This document shows positions 42,320 to 52,900 of a stretch of 64,000 nt of DNA, piece by piece. A model generated the notes under the pieces. It made no database searches. It was not told the origin of the DNA and worked only from the letters and a program-made list of their open reading frames with translations. Each line of letters starts with the position of its first letter. The first letter of the stretch is position 1. This DNA comes from Natronoglomus mannanivorans (GTDB lineage Archaea > Halobacteriota > Halobacteria > Halobacteriales > Natrialbaceae): NCBI GenBank assembly GCA_025517485.1, contig JAOPKB010000009.1, forward strand, positions 1 through 64,000. The letters run 5' to 3'. The position numbers and the translations under genes were made by a program.

Positions 42320-42806
42320 ATGAATCGCCGTCGATATTTATTCGTTGTTTCAGGGGCTAGTTCACTTCTCTCTGGGTGTATCGAAGCTATCTCTGGGGCC
42401 AGTGATGTTGATGAGAACGGAATACAGGATCCAGAAGAGATTACAGAACAATTACTGATGGCGCTAGTCAACAGTGAGCTTAGTGTTGCGCGGGAATATA
42501 TCCATGATGATGCCCCTTTTCCACTCAAATTGATAATAGACGAGCAACGGAATTAAATTCATATAATATTAAAGAGGTGAATGTAAAGGAGGCAATTGTT
42601 CAAACAACGGATAGAGCGATTGGTGAACAAGAACTTAAAGAACTGGTCACTCTTAACGAAGAGGAAATAGTTGATCCTTTAATTGATCGAGGTTTCGATG
42701 ATATTGCGCTAGTATACATTTCAGAAACAACCGAGGAATATGGAACTCAAGAGGAAATAGTATCGTTAGTGAAAGTAGACGGGAACTGGTTGATATGGCT
42801 CTGTTG
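42320..42806 (+). pseudogene. Lipoprotein gene, frameshifted and cut by an IS end
   Basis: The start MNRRRYLFVVSGASSLLSGC is a Tat-like signal with a lipobox ending in Cys-20. The first frame stops at 42556; the next frame over carries on ATELNSYNIKEVNVKEAIVQ through SLVKVDGNWLI, giving one ~160-residue lipoprotein after a one-base change near 42545. The last real codons abut GGCTCTGTTGAAATCC at 42797, an IS terminus, so the 3' end is lost. The residual GNW ending is like DUF4878-type secreted domains (weak). Confidence 0.6.
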
Positions 42807-42841
42807 AAATCCTATTCTTCAGACATATTATTTCATGAAAC
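42797..42841. mobile_element. IS left-end remnant
   Basis: GGCTCTGTTGAAATCC followed by TATTCTTCAGACATATT matches the first ~45 nt at 20036. No transposase in the right position follows; the next sequence is a broken membrane-protein gene, so this end is orphaned. Confidence 0.5.
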
Positions 42842-42879
42842 AGCCATTCCTGATGAGTACGAATAAGGCGATTAGAAGG

Positions 42880-43284
42880 TCAATTGGCGTTTCTAATATA
42901 GACGAAAAACGCGCGAGATACCACGCCAGACCAGACGAGTACAAGGAGACCGACCTCGCTAGAGGTAGACAGCCCCTCAGGAAAGAGAAGGAGACCGATG
43001 CCGATGAAAACCGCCATAATGAGTAGAAAGGAGACGTCGTTTTCCACGTACCTGCGACCGATACCTTGCTCGTCCCCGTACGTGAGGACGATGCCGAGAA
43101 CAAGCCCAATGCCCACGGCAACCAAAAGAGTAACTCCGTACTCAATAGAAGGAACAGTCCCCTGCCACAATTCAAACCAGACCCACCCTGTTATGATAAG
43201 GCCAAGTACCAGCTCAAGGGCAATGGAACCATTCTCTCCTATCAGTCCATGTGAGGCCGCTTCGGGGGTATCTTATGATTCCAT
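42880..43284 (-). pseudogene. Membrane protein gene with early stop codon
   Basis: From ATG at 43284 the frame reads MES-stop-DTPEAASHGLIGENG and then an uninterrupted membrane protein: LELVLGLIITGWVWFELWQG, VTLLVAVGIGLVLGIVLTYG, FLLIMAVFIGIGLLLF and VGLLVLVWSGVVSRAFFVYI. The TAA at codon four, without another start before the first helix, suggests inactivation unless the internal TTG at 43170 is used. Family not recognised. Confidence 0.5.
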
Positions 43285-43371
43285 ATTATATCCTCTCTTG
43301 GTTCCAAGTTGATGATGGGTGTTTGTAACGGACCCAACGAGGCCCGACAAGTATATTCCTGTCTTGACTAC

Positions 43372-44193
43372 TCAAAGTGACCGATCTACATTATGAATGA
43401 GACAGGCGATAGTGACTTCACGGAATTGCTTCCACCACCGTCGTGAGCGGACGAACGCACCGTACTTTCGCTTGAGCGTTGAGTTCACAGTCTCGGATTG
43501 ACTCCGCTGGCCGTAGAGATCAGCGTCTAAGCGTGCGTTCCATGCCTTGTGGAGTGATGTGAACTCACGATGCTTAATCAGTGGCCGAACCTCGTGTTGC
43601 CGGGCGAGCCGTCTGATTTTCTGATCGTCGTAGCCTTTGTCTCCGAGGAGAATATCGATACACTCGGGGTTGCGCTTGATCAACGACGGAACAATCTGGC
43701 TATCGTGTTTTCGAGTCGTCGTCACGTGTAGATCGAGAATGGCGTTCACCTTCGCATCGACCAGCAACGTCACCTTGAGCTGCTGAATCGTGAGTTCAGC
43801 ACGTTTTGTGTAGTGTTTCGAAGCGTGACTACGGTCGAACCCTGACGCATTAACTCCAACAACTCCGCTTGTCGGGAGTAACGTCGCTGAGAGAGTCAAA
43901 ATGATACGCCACACAGCCATATCAAGCCGGTTGAACGCCTTACAGAGCGTTGAAGCAGTAGGAAGTTCAGCTAATTCAAGAGCTCGACGAATGCGTGGCA
44001 TCTCGATTAATTCGTCAAGCAGACCACGATAGGTCGTGTTCTTCCGAACTTTGAGACACAGCAGAACAACGTGCTGAGGAAGTGTGTAGCGGTGTTTAGA
44101 GAACTTCGAGGAGTATCGAGAGACCGCTCGACGTGCCAGATGGATCGCCTTCTCAGTAAACCGGAGAATCTGCGACTTCGGGAGGGCATTCAT
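43372..44193 (-). CDS. IS5-type DDE transposase
   Basis: A 273-residue transposase with an N-terminal helical DNA-binding part and the DDE residues in VGVNASGFDRSH, LLGDKGYDDQKI and QRSQSETVNSTLKRKYG (Glu). The C-terminal RRWWKQFREVTIACLIHNVD is characteristic of the haloarchaeal IS5-type group. The frame is intact. Upstream, the right terminus (GGATTTCAACAGAGCC, ending at 44245) is present; a matching left terminus is not seen directly after the stop codon. Confidence 0.92.
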   Translation of the reverse strand: MNALPKSQILRFTEKAIHLARRAVSRYSSKFSKHRYTLPQHVVLLCLKVRKNTTYRGLLDELIEMPRIRRALELAELPTASTLCKAFNRLDMAVWRIILTLSATLLPTSGVVGVNASGFDRSHASKHYTKRAELTIQQLKVTLLVDAKVNAILDLHVTTTRKHDSQIVPSLIKRNPECIDILLGDKGYDDQKIRRLARQHEVRPLIKHREFTSLHKAWNARLDADLYGQRSQSETVNSTLKRKYGAFVRSRRWWKQFREVTIACLIHNVDRSL

Positions 44194-44245
44194 CTCGTTG
44201 AATTACAAGCCGAACATGTAACTCTCTGAGGATTTCAACAGAGCC
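43372..44245 (-). mobile_element. IS5-type insertion sequence, left end missing or displaced
   Basis: The right terminus GGATTTCAACAGAGCC lies at 44230-44245, ~35 nt upstream of the transposase start. The nearest left-type terminus is at 42797, beyond an unrelated broken gene, and the flanks show no matching target duplication. The copy is therefore probably truncated on its left side or the result of recombination between two elements. Confidence 0.6.
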
Positions 44246-44314
44246 ATTCTCCCAGAAAACAAACGGGAAGTACAGGGAATCTATGTATCGGTTTTGACTT
44301 CATCACTCACAAGA

Positions 44315-44560
44315 TTAGACTGGCTGTTCGAGTTTCTTCGGAGGAGCAAAATGGAGGCAACAAATCCCTACAAGAATCGCTAAAAGCAGAGAATAAGTGG
44401 GAATGAGTATCACCCAAAGGAGATTCCCACCGCCAGTTATAGATATAGTCCAAACCGAAAGAAGCGGGCTAATTTGGAAGAGATTGACGAGAAAAAACGT
44501 AAGTATGGCTGGGATAACAAACCACTTTAGTACCGGTTTCTCAGTTTCAGATTCAGACAT
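44315..44560 (-). CDS. Small membrane protein (81 aa)
   Basis: Starts MSESETEKPVLKWFVIPAIL. Helices at about residues 11-28 and 45-72 (LLWVILIPTYSLLLAILVGI) with a short KKLEQPV tail. I use the ATG at 44560, four codons inside the longest frame. AT-rich like the surrounding IS-rich patch. Function unknown. Confidence 0.5.
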   Translation of the reverse strand: MSESETEKPVLKWFVIPAILTFFLVNLFQISPLLSVWTISITGGGNLLWVILIPTYSLLLAILVGICCLHFAPPKKLEQPV

Positions 44561-44722
44561 CACATACATCAAATAGTATTATTTTGATAAGTGTTTTCTG
44601 GTGATTCACTGCTCCATTTGCAACCTCACTCTCAAGGAGGATACGCCTGAAGACGGGGCAAACGCGTGCCCACACAGCGACCACCGGACGATTTTTTTAC
44701 CCCACTTGCGAGGTCCTACCTA

Positions 44723-45556
44723 ATGAGTGGACAGACTCAGATCCCGGAACGTTGGGAGCGCGGATTCGTCGAGGCGAATGGTATCGAGTTGCACTACTGC
44801 CGCACCCACGGGTCGGGTCCGCCGTTCGTCGTCTCCCACGGCTTCAGCGACGACGGGTACTGTCGGCTCGACCTCGCCCGTGAACTCGGAGACGAGTTCG
44901 ATGTCGTGCTGTACGACGCTCGAGGGCACGGCCGTTCCGACGCCCCCGACGAGGAGTACGGCGCGCCCGAACGGGCGGCGGACCTGCTCGGTCTGCTCGA
45001 GGCGTTCGCGCTTGAAGACCCAATCCTGTTCGGCCACTCCATGGGTGCCGACACGGTCACGGAAGCCGCAGCCCGTCGACCAGACCGGCCCCGAGCCGTC
45101 ATCCTCGAAGACCCCGTCTGGATGGTCGACGGGGTCAACGATGACGTGATCCAGGATGGGCCGAGAGATGATATCGAGGAGCAGATCGCGGGATGGCAGG
45201 AACACAGCGTCGAGGAACTCCTCGAGGCCGACACGATGTTTCGGGAACTCGCCGAGTCTGGACAGGCCGACCTCGCACGCCGAGTAGCCGAAGCCAGACA
45301 CCGGCTCCGACCAGAGATTGGCCGCGTGTTCGAGGGCGGACTGCTCGACCCCACCGAAATGTACGTCGATATCGAGGCGCCGACGCTCATCCTGAAAGCT
45401 GACGCGGACGAGGCGGAACGCGAGCGGGAGCGGGAGATCGCTGCCTTCCTCCCGGACGGGCGACTCGTGCACGTGGACGACGCCGGACACTGCGTCTTCT
45501 GGGACGAGCGAGAGCGTGCAACCGAGAAACTCCGGGCGTTCCTCGCGACGGTTTGA
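44723..45556 (+). CDS. Alpha/beta-fold hydrolase
   Basis: A 277-residue hydrolase. It has the oxyanion loop VSHGFSDDGY, the strand VLYDARGHGRSDAP, nucleophile elbow GHSMGA, the acid-bearing strand APTLILKADAD and the catalytic His in DDAGHCVFWDE. Start at 44723 follows TAA-like AT-rich DNA and matches family N-termini. GC content returns to the high level of chromosomal genes here. Substrate unknown. Confidence 0.88.
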   Translation: MSGQTQIPERWERGFVEANGIELHYCRTHGSGPPFVVSHGFSDDGYCRLDLARELGDEFDVVLYDARGHGRSDAPDEEYGAPERAADLLGLLEAFALEDPILFGHSMGADTVTEAAARRPDRPRAVILEDPVWMVDGVNDDVIQDGPRDDIEEQIAGWQEHSVEELLEADTMFRELAESGQADLARRVAEARHRLRPEIGRVFEGGLLDPTEMYVDIEAPTLILKADADEAEREREREIAAFLPDGRLVHVDDAGHCVFWDERERATEKLRAFLATV

Positions 45557-45850
45557 TGGTCTCCGAACCGTGAGTGCTGACCGCCGAAAAACGGTGGATC
45601 GGGGGGCCATTGTATCCGATTCACACATGTCGACCGCGTATAAACGTAGATAATTCGTTGAAGGTGTCGTAGAACGATTCGCACACCAAAGAGCAGGGTG
45701 AACGCTGGAGTCGATGAGCTGGTTGGGACCGATCAACAAGATCTCGGTCCGAGTCCGCCTAGTGTGGCTGCCAGCACCGTCTCGAATTGTCGGTCGAACC
45801 GGGTTCGATTTTCAAACTTTATACTGTCATACCATCTCGTTCGTGATAGA

Positions 45851-46852
45851 ATGGCCGATCTAACTATCCAGAAGGGAATAACCTACGCTGAACGTGAGAC
45901 CGGTGAGATAAAACTCGATCTCTACGTACCGAAACGTGAGAACCCTCCACTCGTCGTCTACGTCCACGGTGGCGGCTGGATTGCGGAGACGCGCTCGAAT
46001 ATCCCCGATCCCGAGCAGTATGCCGCTGAGTGGGGTTGCGCTATCGCCAGCGTCAGCTACCGCCTCCAGGAGGTCCCCGATGGGGCGGCCGTCGAAGAGA
46101 TGTACGACCCGGCAAATCCCACTCCACGGGGTACCTTCCCTGACCACTTCGTAGACGTGAAAGCCGCCATTCGATGGCTTCGCGCTCACGCTGACGAGTA
46201 CGGCTACGACGCCGACCAAATTGCCGCGTGGGGCTCCTCCGCGGGTGGGCATCTTGCCCTCCTCGCGGGCGTCGTCGACGACGTCACCGACCTCGGAGAC
46301 GCCTTCGCCGACGAGGTCGAGAAGACCGTCGCACCCGAGAAATCCGGTGCCGTACAGGCCGTCGTCAGCTGGTACGGCGCCGCCGACTTCAGGCTCATCG
46401 AGGACGAGAGCGAAGGGACAGAAGAAAGCGATGGGCTCATTCCGCTGTTGCTGGGCGGTCCCCAGTCCGAGCACCCCGAGCGGTGGGCACAGGCCAGTCC
46501 CGTCACGCACGTCACGCCCGAGAGCCCGCCAACGCTGTTGATGCACGGCCGCAACGACGAGGTAGTCGACGTGGAACACAGCCACCGGTTTTTCGACGCC
46601 CTAGAGGAGGCTGGAGTGGACGCGGTCTTCTACGAGTTACACGACCTGAACCACGTCTGGGTCGAGAGTATCGAAGCGATCGAGTCCGAACGCGTGGCGA
46701 TGGACCTGCTCGCAGCAGACCCGACTCACGCCCAGTCGGTCTACGAGGCGACACACGTCGGGGACGGCGGGTCGCCCGAGCCCCTTTTCGTGGACCTCCC
46801 ACCCGCTGGTCCCGAGGCTATCCGGCGGTTTCTCGAACGAACCATCGAGTGA
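45851..46852 (+). CDS. Alpha/beta hydrolase, BD-FAE/esterase-lipase type
   Basis: A 333-residue protein with the HSL-type oxyanion motif VYVHGGGWIAE, nucleophile elbow GSSAGGH, Asp in LLMHGRNDEVVD and His in ELHDLNHVW. It is close to the BD-FAE and carboxylesterase group that deacylates sugars or small esters. A CTTTATACTG element lies about 30 nt before the ATG at 45851, supporting a leaderless start. Single gene. Confidence 0.9.
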   Translation: MADLTIQKGITYAERETGEIKLDLYVPKRENPPLVVYVHGGGWIAETRSNIPDPEQYAAEWGCAIASVSYRLQEVPDGAAVEEMYDPANPTPRGTFPDHFVDVKAAIRWLRAHADEYGYDADQIAAWGSSAGGHLALLAGVVDDVTDLGDAFADEVEKTVAPEKSGAVQAVVSWYGAADFRLIEDESEGTEESDGLIPLLLGGPQSEHPERWAQASPVTHVTPESPPTLLMHGRNDEVVDVEHSHRFFDALEEAGVDAVFYELHDLNHVWVESIEAIESERVAMDLLAADPTHAQSVYEATHVGDGGSPEPLFVDLPPAGPEAIRRFLERTIE

Positions 46853-47097
46853 CCGGATCCCATTGAGGCCTTCATCACCACTCGCGACATCGGTCTCCTC
46901 ATCGGCGAGTAACTACTGCTTCCAGAGAGAGGGCCGCGTCGGTATACGGGTTGTGTGAATATTGTACAATTTCGATGAGCCGAGATCGAACGGGCGAGAG
47001 CAGCGACTCCCCCGTCAGTCCACTGCCGTCGGCTCGCAGGGCGAGAGCCCGGTCGAGAACCGCATCATCGGGTCGACCGACGACGATCACACGACCC

Positions 47098-49194
47098 TCA
47101 GCCGTCGAAACGGAGCAGACGCAACCCGATCAGGCTGACGAGGACGGTCGACCCCTCGTGACCGACCACCGCAACCGGGAGCGGGATCCCCGCCGTGAGG
47201 ATCGCGATGACCATGATCGCGATCGCGCCGAACGCGATGGCGAAGTTGACGTACAGGGTGCGCTTGGTCTCCTTGCTGAGCGCGAACGCGTAGGGGAGTC
47301 GGTCGAGTTTGTCCGACATGAGGACGATGTCGGCCGTCTCGAGCGCCACGTCGGTTCCGGCCCCACCCATGCCCACGCTGATGTCGGCCGTCGCGAGTGC
47401 GGGGGCGTCGTTCACCCCGTCGCCGACCATCGCGACGGCTTCGTGGCGCTCCTGTAGCATCTCGATGTGTTCGACCTTCTCCTCGGGGAGCAACTCCGGG
47501 TAGACCTCGTCGATCCCGAGTTCCTCGGCGATGTACTGGGCGACTCGTTCGTTGTCGCCCGTCAACATGACGATCTGTTCGACGCCGCGCTCGCGGAGTT
47601 TTTCGATCATCTCGAGCGCGTCAGGTCGGATCGTGTCGGTGAACGCGAGCCAGCCGAGGACGGACAGCCGGCCGGAGCCGTCGGTCTCGTCGGTGGCTCC
47701 GCGTTCGTCGAGTTCGTCGGATCCGTTGGGTTCGCCCACGACGAGGACGCTCGTCTTGCCGCTCGTTTCGAGTTCGCGGACGGCGTCGAGACCGGCCTCG
47801 AGACCGTCGATCGATCGCCCCTCGAGAACGGTTTCGACGTACCGTGGGTTCCCGATGTGGATCGTCCATCCCTCGACGGTCGCGTGCACGCCCTTTCCGA
47901 CCACCGCCTCGAAGTCGCTTACGCCGGGGACGTCGAGCGACCGCTCCTCGGCGGCCTCGACGGTCGCCTCGGCGAGGTGGTGTTCCGAGCGGGATTGGAC
48001 CGCCGCTGCGAGCGCCAACAGTCGGTCGTCAGTCAGCGATCCGTCCTCGACGGTGGGGTCCGCGGCCAGTCCGCTGTCGATGGATCCGCCGTCGGTCGCG
48101 GAGAACGAACTCCCGCTCTCGCGGGCAGTCACGTCGGTCAGGCGCGTATTGCCTTCGGTCAACGTCCCCGTCTTGTCGAAGGCGATGGCGTCGACGTTCC
48201 CCGCCGTCTCGATGTGTTCGCCACCCTTGAACAGGACGCCCTGTCGGCCGCCGGCGGAGATCGCCGAGAGGACAGCTGCCGGCGTCGAGATGATGACCGC
48301 ACACGGCGAGGCGGCTACCATGAGCGTCATCGCGCGGTAGAACGTCGGCTCGAACGAGTGGTTCAGCAGCCAGAGCGGGAGTGCAATCGCGACGGCGGTC
48401 ATCGCGAAGACGCCCAGTACGTAGGGCTGTTCGAAGCGGTCGATGAGCTGCTGGGTCGGTGCGCGCTTCTCCTGGGCCTCCTCGACCATCGTGATGAGCC
48501 GGGAGATCGCCGACTCCGTGGCCGCTCGAGTGACCCGCACTTCGAGGCTTCCAGTCTCGTTGATCGTCCCGCTGAACACCTCGTCGCCGGGTTCTTTCGC
48601 CACGGGAACGGACTCGCCGGTGAGCGACGATTGATCGATCGTGCTCTCGCCGGTCTCGACGACGCCGTCGAGTGGCAGCCGTTCGCCGGGCCGAACGACG
48701 AACACGTCGCCGACGTCGACGTCCTCGATCGGCGTCGTCGCTTCCGTCCCGTCGCGAAGCACCTGCGCCGACTCTGGCCGCATCTCGACCAGCGACTTGA
48801 TCGCGGTTCGCGACCGGCCGATCGCGTACTCCTCGAGGACGCCGGAGAGCGAAAACAGGAAGAGCAACATCGCTCCCTCGAACGGAGCGCCGATGTAGAG
48901 CGCACCGAGTGCGGCGATAATCATCAGGAGGTCGATCTCCACGACGGGCTCTCGTAACGCGGCGACACTCGCTTTGAGCCCGTACCAGCCGCCGAAGACG
49001 TAGGCGACCGCGTAACTGGCCCAGACGACCGACGAGGGTGCGCCGAACCAACTCCCGAGGAGTCCGCTCGTCATCCCGAGGAAGGTGAGGACGACGAAAA
49101 TCGCTTGTCGCCGAACGTCCAGCCGGTCGGTCGATTTCGCCGACTGGCCGGCGGCGAGCGACGCGGAATTCGATGTCGTCTCCATACGACTCAT
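47098..49194 (-). CDS. P1B-4-type heavy-metal-translocating ATPase
   Basis: A 698-residue P-type ATPase: phosphatase motif LTGESVPVAKE, phosphorylation site DKTGTLTEG, hinge GDGVNDAPALA. The membrane metal site is SPC (MVAASPCAVIISTP) rather than CPC, and the last helix pair carries HEGSTVLVSL; together these define the P1B-4 (CoaT/CtpD-like) group that exports Co, Fe, Zn or Ni. There is no N-terminal metal-binding domain, as usual for the group. Divergent from a thioredoxin gene across 140 bp, suggesting shared control. ATG at 49185 is an alternative start. Confidence 0.93.
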   Translation of the reverse strand: MSRMETTSNSASLAAGQSAKSTDRLDVRRQAIFVVLTFLGMTSGLLGSWFGAPSSVVWASYAVAYVFGGWYGLKASVAALREPVVEIDLLMIIAALGALYIGAPFEGAMLLFLFSLSGVLEEYAIGRSRTAIKSLVEMRPESAQVLRDGTEATTPIEDVDVGDVFVVRPGERLPLDGVVETGESTIDQSSLTGESVPVAKEPGDEVFSGTINETGSLEVRVTRAATESAISRLITMVEEAQEKRAPTQQLIDRFEQPYVLGVFAMTAVAIALPLWLLNHSFEPTFYRAMTLMVAASPCAVIISTPAAVLSAISAGGRQGVLFKGGEHIETAGNVDAIAFDKTGTLTEGNTRLTDVTARESGSSFSATDGGSIDSGLAADPTVEDGSLTDDRLLALAAAVQSRSEHHLAEATVEAAEERSLDVPGVSDFEAVVGKGVHATVEGWTIHIGNPRYVETVLEGRSIDGLEAGLDAVRELETSGKTSVLVVGEPNGSDELDERGATDETDGSGRLSVLGWLAFTDTIRPDALEMIEKLRERGVEQIVMLTGDNERVAQYIAEELGIDEVYPELLPEEKVEHIEMLQERHEAVAMVGDGVNDAPALATADISVGMGGAGTDVALETADIVLMSDKLDRLPYAFALSKETKRTLYVNFAIAFGAIAIMVIAILTAGIPLPVAVVGHEGSTVLVSLIGLRLLRFDG

Positions 49195-49334
49195 TCTGAG
49201 CCGTCGTGGATAAACGTTGACGTCGCTCCGCGGACACGGGAACTGTGCTCGGACGAGAACGCGTCCCCTCGATCGGCGATACGGTATTGTTCATTCCGCA
49301 CAATTTATTGGCGGTGGGCTCGTACGACGACACA

Positions 49335-49775
49335 ATGACCGACTCACTCGACGAGGAACGAGCGCAGATTCGCGAGCGGAAGAAACGAGAACTCCAGCAC
49401 CGCCTCGAAGGCGGCGGCGAGCAGGGTGCAGGCGCTCCCGCCGCTGGGACGACGCCATCCAAACCGATCGCGATCGAGGGACAGGCCCACCTCGACGAGG
49501 TCGTCGGCGAGCACGACGTCGTCCTCGTCGACTGTTACGCCGACTGGTGTGGTCCCTGCCAGATGCTCGAGCCGACGATCGAGGCGCTGGCCGCCGAGAC
49601 CGACGCGGCAGTTGCGAAAGTCGATGTCGATGCCCACCAGCAGCTGGCCCAGCAACTGGGGGCACGCGGCGTGCCGACGCTGGTCCTCTACGCCAGCGGC
49701 GAGCCGGTCGAACGGATGGTCGGCGCCCGACCGAGAGAACAGCTCGAAGGATTGATCGACCAACACAGCACGTAA
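49335..49775 (+). CDS. Thioredoxin
   Basis: A 146-residue protein. Residues ~1-50 are a polar, charged extension (EERAQIRERKKRELQHRL) ending in an alanine/proline linker. The thioredoxin fold follows with the active site YADWCGPCQM and the cis-proline in GARGVPTLVLY. The N-terminal extension is typical of some haloarchaeal thioredoxins. It probably reduces cytoplasmic disulfides; the divergent metal ATPase suggests a metal or oxidative stress setting. Start at 49335 follows a CAATTTATTGG promoter-like stretch. Confidence 0.93.
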   Translation: MTDSLDEERAQIRERKKRELQHRLEGGGEQGAGAPAAGTTPSKPIAIEGQAHLDEVVGEHDVVLVDCYADWCGPCQMLEPTIEALAAETDAAVAKVDVDAHQQLAQQLGARGVPTLVLYASGEPVERMVGARPREQLEGLIDQHST

Positions 49776-49904
49776 CTACGTTTTTGCCGACAGCGGACTC
49801 GACGACAGTGACTTCGCCCCGATGGACGGACCCGGACGTCGCAGTCGCGCCAACGTCGGTCCGATTTCGCGGCACTCGATTTCAGCGCTCGTTCGAACAC
49901 ACTC

Positions 49905-52900
49905 TCACGCGAGCGAAAGCGTCAGCGAGAACGTCGTTCCCTCGCCGGATTCCGACTCGACCCAGATGCGACCACCGTGACGTTCGACGATCCGTCGAGA
50001 GAGGCTCAGTCCCATCCCGGTCCCCTCGTGTTCGTCACGCGTATGGAGACGCTGGAAGATGTCGAAAATTCGGTCCTGATCGTCCGGCGCGATCCCGATC
50101 CCCTCGTCCCGAACCGAGAGGACGCACTGCTGTCCGCGTCGTTCGGCCTCGATCGCAATTCGGGGCGGCTCGTCGCCGCTATACGCGATTGCGTTGGTGA
50201 CGAGGTTCTGTAACACCCGTCGGAGCTGGCTGGCGTCGCCGCGAACGGTCGGCAGCGATTCCGCCGTGATCTGGGCGTCACTCTCCTCGATCCGGAACTG
50301 CAGATCGTCGAGGACGTCCTCGAGCAGATCGTCGAGATCGACCGGCTCGAAGGATTCCCCCTGCGTATCGACCCGGGAGTATTCGAGCAGTCCGTCGATC
50401 ATCTCCGTCATTCGTTCGGCACCGTCGACGGCGAACTCGACGAACTCCGTCGCGTCCTCGTCCAGGTCGTCGCCGTAGCGCCGCTCGAGCAGTTGCAAGT
50501 AACTCGAGACCATTCGAAGGGGTTCTTGCAGATCGTGGCTCGCTGCATAGGCGAACTGCTCGAGTCGCTCGTTCGATTCTTCGAGTCGCCGCTTGTATTC
50601 GTTGCGCTCGGTGACGTCGACCGCGACGAGCATCCCTGCGAACACGTCGCCGTCGTCGTCTCTGACGGGAACGATGTGGACGTTCCAGAATCGATCGAGA
50701 AACGAGACGTCCGTCTCGGTCGGTTCCCCGTCGAAGACGGCCCGGAACGCCGGCTCGAGTTCGGTTACGAGTTCGTCAGGATAGAGATCGTGGATCGTCG
50801 TCCCTTCGAGTTCGTCGGCCGGCAGGCCGATCTCCTCGAGGACTTGCCCGTCTGCGAACGTGTATCGGAGGTCCTCGTCGAACATCGTGATCGCCCCGTT
50901 CGGGAAACTCTCGATCAGCGTCCGGTAGCGCTGTTCGCTCTCCTCGAGTTTTCGCTGGTAGGCGAGTCGCTCGGAGACGTCCCTGACGACGCCGATTCGA
51001 CGACGCGTTCCGGAGTCAGAGACGTGTGTCGTAACCGCCGTCTCGGTGGGGATTTCGTCACCGTCGGCCGTCTCGATCGTCGTCTCGAGTTTCGACGCGG
51101 TCGACTCGTCGGCCACCGCCTGCATGCGGTCGACTACCTCGTCGTCGACGACGAGTGACTCGTGGGCACCGAGTAACGTCTCACGGTCGTAGTCGGTCAG
51201 TTCGGCGAACGCCCGGTTGACGACGGTGAACCGGTCCTCGTCGTCGACCGTGTAGACGCCGTCGTCGATCGCCTCGATGATCGTTCGATACTTCTCGAGT
51301 TTGCGTTCACGTTCTTTCCGCGCCGTGACGTCGGCGTCGATCCCGACGATGTGTTGGACCGTCCCCTCCTCGTCGGTGACCGGAATCGCCCGAGCGTGAA
51401 TCCACCGCTGTTCGCCATCTGGTCTGACGACCCGAAACTCCTCGTCGAACGGGGTCTCCGGCAAAGCGGTGTAGGTATCGCGAACTCGGTCCCGATCCGC
51501 CGAATGGACGAGCTCGAGCCACGAGAGGCCGTCGTCGTACAGACTCTCGCGGTCGTCTCCGAAGACGTCCTCGTAGGCGGGATTCGCGTAAATGTACTCC
51601 GACGGATCCGCGTCGGTCAACCAGATGACCTCCTCGAGGTGTTCGCTGAGCGTCCGAAAGCGTCGTTCTTTCTCCCGAAGCGCCGCCTCCATCCGGTTTT
51701 GATCGGTGACGTCCCGGACCACCCCGATTCGGTTTTCACCCCCATCTTCGTCCAGAATGATAAAACGGTTCTCGACTGTCCGGGTCTCGTCCGGCCCAGC
51801 ATCGATCGTTTCCTCGAACGTCGGAGGCGCGTCTTCGGTCCCTTCACTCCACTGTTCGGCCTCGATCGACGCGAACTCTTCGCCGAACACCGCCGAGGCG
51901 TGTCGTCCCCGTAGCTCCGCCCGCGAGAACGCAGTCAGGTCGGCGAACGAATCGTTGACCAGTTCGAACCGCCGCTCCTCGTCGAGGACGTAGATCCCTT
52001 CGTGAGCCGTTTCGACGACTGTTTCGTACTGCTCGAGTTCTCGACTGCGCTCGAATCGGTCGGTGACGTCCTCGATCGCGAAGACGACGCCGTCTATTTC
52101 GTTGCGCCCGTCGGTGAGCGGCGCGCCGTTGATAGATATCCACACTCGCTGGCCGTCCGGACGCAAGACACCGCTGACCTGATCGAACAGCGGTTCGCCC
52201 GATTCGAGGATCCGGGGGAACGGCAACTCCTCTATCGAGAGAGGCTGACCGTCGGGCCCGATTTCGTCCCACTCGGGATCGTCGAACCGCAACTCGTTGA
52301 TCCGCTCTTTGCTCCGACCGAAGATCTCCTCGGCCCGATCGTTGGCAAATCGCATCTCTCCGTCGGTGTCGACGATCGTGATGCCGATCGGACTCGTCTC
52401 GACGATCTTGTCCTTGAGCGTCGCTTCCACGTCTCTGCGGTGGTTCGCTCGTTCCCGATCGACGACCGAGCCGAGGACGTTGGCGACGGCGCTGACGAAC
52501 GTCCCGTCGGCGTCGCTGAACGCGTCCGTCGCCGTCGTATAGATCGCGAAGACGCCCCACGGACCGTCCGACGAGCCGATACTGATACAGACGGCGCTTC
52601 CGTTGAAGCCGTCGGAGAGAAACGCCGGTGGGTGAAATCGGTCGTCGACGCCGAGGTTATCGACGACGACGGGCTCGTCCGTCGCCAGCGCGATTTCGTG
52701 TGGTGTGGTAGTAGTATCCGTACCGCTATCGGACTTAGGACCAGAGTCACGGTCGACGCCGGAGCCGGTTGGGACGGTTCCCCCGCCGTCGTCGGTATCA
52801 CCGTCGTTCGTTCGGCGGGGCTCTCTCGTGTCCGTTCGGTCGTCTACTCCGTATCCGCCGCGAGGCAGGAATCCGTCGTCGCCCGGAACCGCCTCGAGAA

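Noticed and set aside
42797..44245. A single complete IS spanning both termini
   Set aside because: The interval contains an unrelated broken membrane-protein gene, is too long for this IS type, and the flanks show no matching target duplication.
45860..46585. Long minus-strand frames opposite the esterase and other high-GC genes (44720-45739, 47467-48957, 52002-53084, 59585-60823)
   Set aside because: These are antisense shadows of well-identified genes, expected from haloarchaeal GC-rich codon use.
46899..47090. 63-codon minus-strand frame just after the metal ATPase gene
   Set aside because: No recognisable motif or start signal, and it is separated from the ATPase by a stop only by chance of strand; support is too weak.
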